Assembly (NCBI GenBank): GCA_016839845.1
Contig: JAEOTL010000390.1
Location: 1-10,949 of the forward strand
Source: Promethearchaeota archaeon
GTDB lineage: Archaea > Asgardarchaeota > Lokiarchaeia > Sigynarchaeales > SOKP01
DNA: 10,949 bases
Reading direction: 5' to 3'
The notes below the pieces were generated by a model. The model was not told where the DNA came from and did not search any database. It was given only the letters and a program-made list of their open reading frames with translations. Shown here in pieces: positions 1-6,114 of this stretch. How positions within the stretch are numbered: position 1 is the first letter of the stretch; the number at the start of each line of letters is the position of its first letter. Made by a program: the position numbers and the translations under genes.

Positions 1-358
1 CAATTGTAAGTGATTTAAAGAAATTTTCGTGACCCCGAATATCGGTAAAATATAAAAGTTTTTCAAAACCGTATTGGAGAAAAGAAGTTGGATTTATTGT
101 TGCTATAAGATTATCCATGACTGAGAATGTGATCGGTTCCCTAGGTCGAATTAAAAGTGATTTTTCTCCATTAAAAACACGATCAACTCTCATAGGCAAC
201 GGCATAATGGGATTTGAATTTATAGTTTCCAATAGATTTCTGTACGGTTCATGTTTGAATATTGAAAGATCAGGAGGGAAAATCTCGATGTAAAAGAAGA
301 AAGGTGCGGCATCATATTTAAAAGTCTTAAATTTATGAAGAGGTTTTATATTGTTCAC
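1..358 (-). CDS. Unrecognised protein, N-terminal part (runs off left edge)
   Basis: An open frame on the minus strand runs from a GTG at 356-358 to the window edge, giving 119 residues plus one base. The frame is closed just upstream by TAA (362-364), so the only starts at this end are GTG at 358 or TTG directly before it; GTG is preferred, with GGTGA-like bases overlapping it. The protein begins VNNIKPLHKF and has an aromatic- and proline-rich early stretch (FFFYIEIFPPDL, about residues 20-31). Later comes a segment like IRPREPITFSV. I see no signal peptide, membrane helix, cysteine motif or nucleotide-binding motif, and I do not recognise the family. It lies 130 bp downstream of the nitronate monooxygenase-like gene on the same strand, so it could be co-transcribed with it or have its own promoter in the A/T-rich gap. 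The continuous frame and protein-like composition support a real gene. Confidence 0.6.
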   Translation of the reverse strand, partial: MNNIKPLHKFKTFKYDAAPFFFYIEIFPPDLSIFKHEPYRNLLETINSNPIMPLPMRVDRVFNGEKSLLIRPREPITFSVMDNLIATINPTSFLQYGFEKLLYFTDIRGHENFFKSLTI

Positions 359-450
359 CAATTATATAATATTATCTGCCAATTCAAAATAACCTAAATA
401 TAATATTTATTAATAATATTCACAAGAATCTTAAATTATTGGTTGGAATG

Positions 451-475
451 TATTAAAAAATAAAGAAATAAGAAA
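451..475 (-). terminator. U-rich tract after the nitronate monooxygenase-like gene
   Basis: Read on the minus strand, the sequence 14 to 38 nt beyond the stop codon is almost entirely T, in runs broken by single A or C, ending in a six-T run. There is no convincing GC stem before it. This fits an archaeal oligo-U terminator. In such an A/T-rich genome it could also be chance. Confidence 0.35.
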
Positions 476-488
476 TGTTTTATGGAGT

Positions 489-1541
489 TTATTTAATAAA
501 ACTGTAAGCGTCTTTTAAGCGTCTTTCCGCATCTTGTATGATATCTTCAACAATTTTATTTACAGATTCTAAACTTTTAATAACTCCTATGCTTTGACCC
601 AATAGAACCGCTCCTGAATTAGTGTCTCCCTTGTATGCTGCTTCATATGCTTTTCCTTCAGCTATAATATCTTCTTGAGTCATAGCAGCTTCTTCTGCCA
701 TTTTTGCAGCTTTATCTGCAACAAGCCCATGATGTAAAGAATATTCATTTTTCCAGAGTCTAATTGGTCCTAGTGCCCCAGTTACTAATACGGTGTCTTG
801 AGCTTTCGCGGAAGGTACAATTCCCTTATAGGTTTCTGAAAATTCACTTTCTTTAGAAGCAATAAATCTGGAACCCATCGCGATAGCTCCAGCTCCTATA
901 GCTAGAGCCGCAGCAAGTCCTTCACCCGTAGCAAAACCTCCACACGCAATAACTGGAAAATCAGGATATTTTTCCATTACTTGCTGAAGTAAAACTAATG
1001 TGCTAACTTTCTCAAAAGATTGATGACCTCCACCTTCACCACCAGTTACTACCAATCCATCAACATTAGATGCAACACACTTATCTGCAAGCCATAATGC
1101 AGGTGCTACATGAAAATGCTTAATATTTGAGCCACTTTCCTTTAATTTTTGGAATGATTTTGATTGTGGTAAGGTTTTTGAAGATCCTGCACTAGTAATT
1201 GCGTATACACACTGTTCTTTTATCTTTGGATTTGACATGATAAACTCAGGTATATCTTTAACAAACTGAGGTGCATATGTTTCTCTTCGAGAAGTTCTTA
1301 TATTAAAACCAAAGGGCTTATCAGTATGTTCTACAACTTTAAGCATATTTTCCTTCATTATATCTACAGGATTCTTTCCGTTCATATAATCGCTCAATAG
1401 GGCACTATGACTTAGCACACCTAGTCCTCCGGCTTCTGAAACAGCTATTGTCAAATCAGTTGTATAGAATGGACCCATAGGAGCAGTAACGATGGGATGC
1501 TTAATTCCAAACATTTTGGTTATATTCGTTTCTAATACCAT
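489..1541 (-). CDS. Nitronate monooxygenase / FabK-like FMN protein
   Basis: A 350-residue TIM-barrel flavoprotein of the nitronate monooxygenase (2-nitropropane dioxygenase) family, which also includes FabK-type enoyl reductases. Visible motifs in order: PIVTAPMG near residues 16-23; GGLGVL (38-43); TGGEGGGH (166-173), whose His173 matches the usual active-site histidine; and the FMN-phosphate region ACGGF (199-203) followed by GAGAIAMGSRF (216-226). Family members oxidise alkyl nitronates or propionate 3-nitronate, or reduce enoyl thioesters; sequence alone does not decide which. The length is normal and it should be a soluble cytoplasmic enzyme. The ATG at 1541 has a GTGAT element (1548-1552) six bases upstream, matching the archaeal anti-Shine-Dalgarno sequence. 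It is transcribed away from the GNAT gene across a shared intergenic region. In an anaerobe with acyl-CoA genes nearby, a reductase role is as plausible as an oxygen-using one. Confidence 0.88.
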   Translation of the reverse strand: MVLETNITKMFGIKHPIVTAPMGPFYTTDLTIAVSEAGGLGVLSHSALLSDYMNGKNPVDIMKENMLKVVEHTDKPFGFNIRTSRRETYAPQFVKDIPEFIMSNPKIKEQCVYAITSAGSSKTLPQSKSFQKLKESGSNIKHFHVAPALWLADKCVASNVDGLVVTGGEGGGHQSFEKVSTLVLLQQVMEKYPDFPVIACGGFATGEGLAAALAIGAGAIAMGSRFIASKESEFSETYKGIVPSAKAQDTVLVTGALGPIRLWKNEYSLHHGLVADKAAKMAEEAAMTQEDIIAEGKAYEAAYKGDTNSGAVLLGQSIGVIKSLESVNKIVEDIIQDAERRLKDAYSFIK

Positions 1542-1824
1542 TATTCTATCACTTTCTTTTTCTTCAAAAATTTTATTACTTAATATTTTTTTATTATTAT
1601 TTAATTAAGAGCTATTTATTAAATATACATATTTCATTTATGAGTTTTTCAAATAAGAGTTGAGTTACTTCTAGAAAAATTATTGCATCAATTTTGAAGA
1701 TAGATTGATTGTTAAAAAAAGATAATTAAATTTTTATATCAACATATCCCAATTATATGAAGAATCAACAAATTTGTGAGTGAATTCTCGCAAATATTTA
1801 GCATAAAATGAGTGTGAGATCAAA
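1542..1824. other. Divergent intergenic region (283 bp)
   Basis: This very A/T-rich gap separates two divergently transcribed genes and must hold the start signals for both. On the minus side the A/T run around 1565-1605 is a possible promoter zone for the nitronate monooxygenase-like gene. On the plus side, TTTTTATATC (1731-1740) and the bases ending at 1807 are possible elements, and GTGAGATC (1815-1822) just before the GNAT start resembles a ribosome binding site. No clear operator palindrome, RNA gene or further ORF was seen. Confidence 0.4.
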
Positions 1825-2955
1825 ATGAAACAAGAGGCTATTGAATATCTAAAAACAGGATCTAACTTCACAATTAGAAATATGAAAAAAGAAGAAAAAA
1901 AACAAGTTAGAAGACTAGTTTGGCACTGTTTTCCGATAACAGAAGCTTGGCCATTTCGATTCACACCACACGTATTGGTAGTCGTACACAATGAGAAGAT
2001 TGTTGGGGCTGTTGCCATAAGAATCTTTTCATTGCCTAAAAAGAAAAAAGGTTCTTTTATAGAATATATTTTTACTGATCCCGAGGTTCGTGGAATGGGA
2101 TTTGGACAACAATTAGTAGAAGCTTCACTTGAATATTCAGAAAAGCAAGAAGTCGATGAGATAATGACACAGATCAAGGGCGATAATACCAGTTCGAGTA
2201 AAAATTTTTCATTACGAGGTTTTACAATACTTTCACCGGGTCAACAAGTAAAACGTTATGGTTTTGGAATCGCTCCACTATGGCTTGGCACAATGCATAT
2301 TTTAGCCAAGGGGCAATTTTTATGGGTACGTACTAAAATTGAGAAAAAAGATAAACCGTGGCTGCAATGGATTGGAAGCCTTGTTACTAACATATTAATA
2401 TTCATGCTCTTAGCAATTAATCCAGATTCAGGCGTTCAATTTAATCTAATCACCTTCTTTAGCGTTTCTTTAATTTTAATATATTTCTTTAGTTTAAGAT
2501 ATTTGATTATGAAATTGACTGCTATTATTATGAAATTAAAAGTACGTTTTCGACCTATTGAAGACTGGTTTGGAATGAGTCTTATTTTAGCCCTGTTATC
2601 AGGTACGTTTGTGCCAGTACCAGGTAATCTCTATCCAAAAGAAGAAACATGGACATATCGAGAAATATCTAAGAAGTTAGGGGGGATGGCATTTATGGGT
2701 TCCTTTGCAATTGTAGCCAGTACATGGTTTATTTATTTAATACCCTTTTATGTCTCTATTCCAAGTCAGTTTTTATTATGGTATAATTGGAGTCTTATCA
2801 TAGGTGCCATATTGTCATTATTAGATACTGCCTTTCCCTTTTTTCCGCTTGAAGTGTATAATGGTAAGCGAATCTGGGATTTAAATAAGACTATCTGGCT
2901 AATCTTAGCTGCATTTGGTGTAGCTATATACATTATTACATTTTTCTTTTGGTAA
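1825..2955 (+). CDS. GNAT acetyltransferase fused to M50/site-2-protease-like membrane domain
   Basis: A 376-residue two-part protein. Residues 15-150 form a GNAT N-acetyltransferase domain. The acetyl-CoA-binding motif A is clear: a beta strand ending IFTDPEV, then RGMGFG (89-94) and a helix. About six hydrophobic segments follow (roughly 180-198, 206-229, 249-265, 287-311, 315-336, 356-375). This part resembles archaeal M50/site-2-protease-like proteins in three places: LALLSGTFVPVPGN (255-268), like their conserved PG loop; LGGMAFMGSFA (285-295), like GKIALAGPLTN; and FFPLEVYNGKRIWDLN (339-354), like the PLDG..K...WN motif. The catalytic HExxH is absent; its expected place near 225-236 reads RYLIMKLTAIIM. 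The membrane part is therefore probably not a protease. The acetyl acceptor is unknown. The start is the ATG at 1825; the ATG at 1808 is in another frame and hits a stop. Confidence 0.8.
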   Translation: MKQEAIEYLKTGSNFTIRNMKKEEKKQVRRLVWHCFPITEAWPFRFTPHVLVVVHNEKIVGAVAIRIFSLPKKKKGSFIEYIFTDPEVRGMGFGQQLVEASLEYSEKQEVDEIMTQIKGDNTSSSKNFSLRGFTILSPGQQVKRYGFGIAPLWLGTMHILAKGQFLWVRTKIEKKDKPWLQWIGSLVTNILIFMLLAINPDSGVQFNLITFFSVSLILIYFFSLRYLIMKLTAIIMKLKVRFRPIEDWFGMSLILALLSGTFVPVPGNLYPKEETWTYREISKKLGGMAFMGSFAIVASTWFIYLIPFYVSIPSQFLLWYNWSLIIGAILSLLDTAFPFFPLEVYNGKRIWDLNKTIWLILAAFGVAIYIITFFFW

Positions 2956-2984
2956 AGGAAAATGAACAAAAAGTTCTAAAAGAG

Positions 2985-3014
2985 TTATTTTATTTTCATA
3001 TTTTTTACTTTTCT
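2985..3014 (+). terminator. U-rich tract after the GNAT-membrane gene
   Basis: Starting about 30 nt beyond the TAA of the GNAT-membrane gene, the plus strand is nearly all T over about 30 nt, with single A or C interruptions and one six-T run. No strong stem precedes it. It is consistent with archaeal oligo-U termination and separates this gene from the dehydratase gene that follows on the same strand. Confidence 0.4.
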
Positions 3015-3125
3015 AATTGAGTTAAAATGGAATATTTAGATATACCTGGAAAATTATTATACCCAATAAGAGAAACATATTAAAATTAAAGTATCATAAA
3101 TATACATAAACTATTTAACTAAAAA

Positions 3126-3140
3126 TTTTATAAAAAAATA
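3126..3140 (+). promoter_or_regulatory. Possible TATA box for the dehydratase-family gene
   Basis: TTTATAAA at 3127-3134, preceded by an A-rich stretch, is centred about 30 bases ahead of the ATG at 3161. That spacing would place transcription start only a few bases before the start codon, giving a very short leader, as is common in archaea. The weak Shine-Dalgarno match before this ATG agrees. The surroundings are A/T-rich, so the match could be chance. Confidence 0.35.
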
Positions 3141-3160
3141 TTCTAAAAAATTGATGAGAA

Positions 3161-4711
3161 ATGGTTAGAACAAAAGAACAGTACAAGAAAGATTTAGGTA
3201 GAATGAAACCAAATCTGTATTATAATGGAAAAGAGCTCGATAGATTGGATGATCTACAAATGGATTGTCTAAATACAATAGGGCTTACCTTCGATGCTTT
3301 CGATGACCCTAAATATAAAGATTTGATTCAAGTGAAATCTCATCTTACAGGCGAAATTATTAATCGATTTACACACATTCATCATAGTACTGACGACCTT
3401 CATAAAAAGCAAGATATGACACGTAAATTATGTCAAGCAACTGGGGGATGTATTCAGCGATGCATGGGTTGCGATGCTGCTAATGCCATATACAACGTCT
3501 CATATGAGGCTGATAAATTAAATAAGGGTGAATCTAACTACCATGAAAATTTTAAAAAATGGTTGTTAAGATTTCAACAAGAAGATTTGGTTGCGGCTGG
3601 TGCACAAACCGATGTAAAAGGGGATCGAAGTAAACGGCCCGCTGACCAAGTAGATCCTGATATGTATGTACATGTTGTAGAAAAAAAAAAAGACGGAATT
3701 ATAGTAGCAGGTTGTAAACTCCACATTTCAGAAGCTTCTGTTTCTGACGAACTTCTAGTTATGCCTACGAGGGCATTACGAAAGGAAGATAAAGATTATG
3801 CTGTTTCATTTGCTTTACCTGCAGATTATGAAGGAGTAACCCATGTGGTAACAGTTCACAATCTTCGAAAAAGAGAACATTTTCCACGCGGTTTTCAAGG
3901 AGGAGCTACTGATTCATATCTTATTTTTGACGATGTGTTCGTTCCTTGGGAAAGAGTGTTTTTATGTGGCGAATATCAGCATGGAGGTGCCCTTGCTTTA
4001 CTTTTTGGTCTCTTTCACCGCCATAGTTATTCAGGATGTAAACCTGCAATTGGAGATATTACAATCGGGACTGCTGCGCTAGCAGCTGAATATAATGGTG
4101 TTCCAAGAGCATCACATATACGAAAAAAATTAGCTGAATTAATCCTTGTAACAGAACTTGGTTACGCGGCTGGGTATACAGCTTCATCTAAGGGTTCAAG
4201 AAAAGTATTTATGCCGGGGTATGGATTTATTCCGTATGGACCAGGAAGTTTCATTCCAGATTCAATTTACTGTAATGTTGGCAGATGTATAACAGGAGAA
4301 AATGTTTTCCGCGAAGCTGAAATAATTACGGATATCTCAGGTGGTATTCCAGCAACCTTTCCACATGAAAGAGATTTTGTTAATCCTAAATACAAAGATA
4401 AACTCTATAAATATATTACTCGAAATCCAAATATAGCACCTGAAAATGCCGCACAATTCTGGCGGTATGTTGGTGATGGTTTATGTTCTGCATCTGGAGG
4501 AATTAGTCTTGTTGGAGGTTATCATGGAGGAGGGAGTCCAGTTATGGAGCAAATAGCTATCACGAGTCAATATGATATTGAAGCTCGAAAGACAATGGTT
4601 AAAAAAATAGCTGGAATCGACGATGAGCTGAATAAGAAAAGAATAGAATTAAATAACAATACAACAAAAGTGATCTCGCCGAATTTAGATAAAACAGTAT
4701 CTAAAAATTAA
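3161..4711 (+). CDS. 4-hydroxybutyryl-CoA dehydratase-family [4Fe-4S]/FAD protein
   Basis: A 516-residue member of the AbfD/HpaB family, slightly longer than clostridial AbfD (about 490). AbfD turns 4-hydroxybutyryl-CoA into crotonyl-CoA by a radical mechanism and isomerises vinylacetyl-CoA. All four AbfD cluster ligands have counterparts: C97 and C101 (CIQRC, CxxxC) and H286 and C293, with the same seven-residue spacing as His292/Cys299. Y290 and K294 match AbfD Tyr296 and Lys300. This separates it from flavin monooxygenases of the HpaB type, which lack a cluster. Two other AbfD acids look changed: D251 at the Glu257 position, and no glutamate in LVGGYHGGGSP (450-460), where AbfD has Glu455 by my recollection of its sequence. 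The substrate may therefore differ. It stands alone on the plus strand, convergent with the Mo/W gene cluster, and ends in a polar tail (about 486-516) not needed for the fold. Confidence 0.85.
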   Translation: MVRTKEQYKKDLGRMKPNLYYNGKELDRLDDLQMDCLNTIGLTFDAFDDPKYKDLIQVKSHLTGEIINRFTHIHHSTDDLHKKQDMTRKLCQATGGCIQRCMGCDAANAIYNVSYEADKLNKGESNYHENFKKWLLRFQQEDLVAAGAQTDVKGDRSKRPADQVDPDMYVHVVEKKKDGIIVAGCKLHISEASVSDELLVMPTRALRKEDKDYAVSFALPADYEGVTHVVTVHNLRKREHFPRGFQGGATDSYLIFDDVFVPWERVFLCGEYQHGGALALLFGLFHRHSYSGCKPAIGDITIGTAALAAEYNGVPRASHIRKKLAELILVTELGYAAGYTASSKGSRKVFMPGYGFIPYGPGSFIPDSIYCNVGRCITGENVFREAEIITDISGGIPATFPHERDFVNPKYKDKLYKYITRNPNIAPENAAQFWRYVGDGLCSASGGISLVGGYHGGGSPVMEQIAITSQYDIEARKTMVKKIAGIDDELNKKRIELNNNTTKVISPNLDKTVSKN

Positions 4712-4718
4712 TTTAAAA

Positions 4719-4744
4719 TTTCTTATTTTCTTTTTTATATTTTA
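4719..4744 (+). terminator. U-rich tract after the dehydratase-family gene
   Basis: Eight bases beyond the TAA, the plus strand is dominated by T (runs of three, four and six, broken by C, A or TA). No clear hairpin precedes it. With the tract at 4820-4838 on the other strand, it gives each of the two convergent genes its own termination signal. Confidence 0.42.
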
Positions 4745-4819
4745 CCGAATTTCATAATTTTGAATTATAAGCATATAATCATTAAAATTAGAAGCTATTT
4801 GGTCAATGCTACTTTTTAG

Positions 4820-4838
4820 GAGAAAAAAAGATAAAAAA
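4820..4838 (-). terminator. U-rich tract ending the Mo/W gene cluster
   Basis: Immediately after the TAA of the winged-helix ferredoxin gene, the minus strand reads T6, ATC, T7, then C. This is one of the strongest oligo-T tracts in the window and lacks a stem, as expected for archaeal factor-independent termination. It marks the probable end of the leftward transcription unit. Confidence 0.5.
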
Positions 4839-5996
4839 TTATAAATCTGATAGAGAAGGCATGAAGCGGGCAATCCTCGGATTATCTTTTAATGAAATTG
4901 CCTTTTCAGGACAATTATAAGCACAAACCCCGCATCCTATACAATCACGTTCCCCAAGAGTTGCTATATTATCATCATTCAGATGCATTGTGTTGGTATA
5001 ACACACATCGACACAGGTACCACACCCGGTACAGAGATCTTCATCGACCTGAGCGATGTATTGTGTTGCATTTACATTAACAGTGTAAGTGCCACCCTGC
5101 CCGCAACAACCATCAGAACAACAAATACATAAGCTAGTTTCATCCCTCGAAGTGTCAAAACCGGGATGATATGCTTTATGAACTAACCCATCCTCGTCTG
5201 ATCGCTTTATGATATCTAACGCTTCTTCCTTTGTAATCAATCTGCTAAAACCTTGTTCCGAAGTATACCGGGCAGATTTTCCAAACGTAAAACAATTTTC
5301 TCTTATATCAGTCTGCTTGCAAGGATTATCTAACAAGTCTTGTTGATGGCGACAAAAGCAGTGGCCCACAGCTATATCATCAAATTTTTCTACTAATTCC
5401 TCTACTTTTTGAGTAGGTAAAATCCTTTCCTCAGGGACTTCCAACGATTCATCTACAGTAATCTCAATTTCCTCACCGGTGGGTTTGTTTTCTGTATATG
5501 GTATGGTTCTATCAACGGGGTGTCTCTTCTTTACCCATTCTAACACTCCATCGTAGTGTTCCTTTAATCTACTCCTCCCTTCTGTTGTAAAATTATAATA
5601 TAATTGTGCTAATTCCCTGTTTTGCTCGTTATCTTCTAATTCTCCCATAAAAGTGTATTCAAAAATACCTACGTCAATGAAGGGCATTATTCTGAATACC
5701 ATTACACCATGTCTATTTGGTTGGTTGAATATTACTCCTTTTTTCGCTAATTTATTCACGTTTTGTAGTATTACTTCTTCAGTTAGTCCACTTGTTTCCT
5801 TTAGTTGTTCCATGGTTTGCGATTTCTTCTCCTTAAAATGATCTAAAAAATCGAGATCCTTTACATCAGGTACGATATGTCTTAAAATTGCAATAAGGGT
5901 CTTTCCAACTCTTAAGGCTGTACCTCCAGCACTATTTACTATTCGAGCAGCTTTTTCATATTTCTCATAAGTTTCTTGATCTAATGTTTCTGTCAT
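4839..5996 (-). CDS. Winged-helix / multi-cysteine / 2[4Fe-4S] ferredoxin protein
   Basis: A 385-residue cytoplasmic iron-sulphur protein. Residues about 50-105 look like a winged-helix fold, with a helix-turn-helix-like stretch (TMEQLKETSGLTEEVILQNV) and then a wing. The middle has an unusual cysteine set: GHCFCRH (C213, C215), NPCK (C226), ENCFTFG (C235), then CICC..GCC (C290, C292, C293, C297, C298). These could hold an additional metal centre. The C-terminus is a bacterial-type ferredoxin with two CxxCxxCxxxC motifs (C322-C332 and C352-C362; the second continues as CP). I have seen this layout in uncharacterised anaerobe proteins next to redox enzymes but know no proven function. A role as electron carrier or adaptor for the Mo/W complex is likely. 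The winged helix may bind protein rather than DNA. AAGGAA at 6005-6010 is a good ribosome binding site for the ATG at 5996. It lies 118 bp after the fusion gene. Confidence 0.85.
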   Translation of the reverse strand: MTETLDQETYEKYEKAARIVNSAGGTALRVGKTLIAILRHIVPDVKDLDFLDHFKEKKSQTMEQLKETSGLTEEVILQNVNKLAKKGVIFNQPNRHGVMVFRIMPFIDVGIFEYTFMGELEDNEQNRELAQLYYNFTTEGRSRLKEHYDGVLEWVKKRHPVDRTIPYTENKPTGEEIEITVDESLEVPEERILPTQKVEELVEKFDDIAVGHCFCRHQQDLLDNPCKQTDIRENCFTFGKSARYTSEQGFSRLITKEEALDIIKRSDEDGLVHKAYHPGFDTSRDETSLCICCSDGCCGQGGTYTVNVNATQYIAQVDEDLCTGCGTCVDVCYTNTMHLNDDNIATLGERDCIGCGVCAYNCPEKAISLKDNPRIARFMPSLSDL

Positions 5997-6114
5997 CTTC
6001 TACATTCCTTTTTTTAAATATTACCTTAATTTGATTAATATAATTATTTTATTCAATATAGATTTTTTTCTTACATTTAAGAGGTTATTCTCCAAATTTC
6101 ATTGGAAAAAAAAG
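5997..6114 (-). other. Gap inside the Mo/W gene cluster
   Basis: A 118-bp A/T-rich gap separates the fusion gene from the winged-helix ferredoxin gene. On the minus strand it opens with an eight-T run (6106-6113), which could give partial termination after the fusion gene, and closes with the ferredoxin gene's ribosome binding site. The ferredoxin gene may therefore be expressed at a different level, or from its own promoter, although it is co-oriented. Confidence 0.35.

Noticed and set aside
1734..2177. A 147-residue minus-strand ORF.
   Set aside because: It lies opposite the GNAT domain, whose motif A is unmistakable on the plus strand. Its own translation is Ser/Phe/Cys-rich with no recognisable motif.
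3161..4711. Assignment as a two-component 4-hydroxyphenylacetate 3-monooxygenase (HpaB).
   Set aside because: HpaB monooxygenases lack an iron-sulphur cluster, whereas the CxxxC and HxxxxxxC ligand set with AbfD spacing is present here.
6091..6106. A TCCAA...TTGGA inverted repeat beside an A-run, considered as a terminator hairpin.
   Set aside because: The stem is only five base pairs. In the minus-strand direction the T-run comes before the stem, which is the wrong order for an intrinsic terminator.
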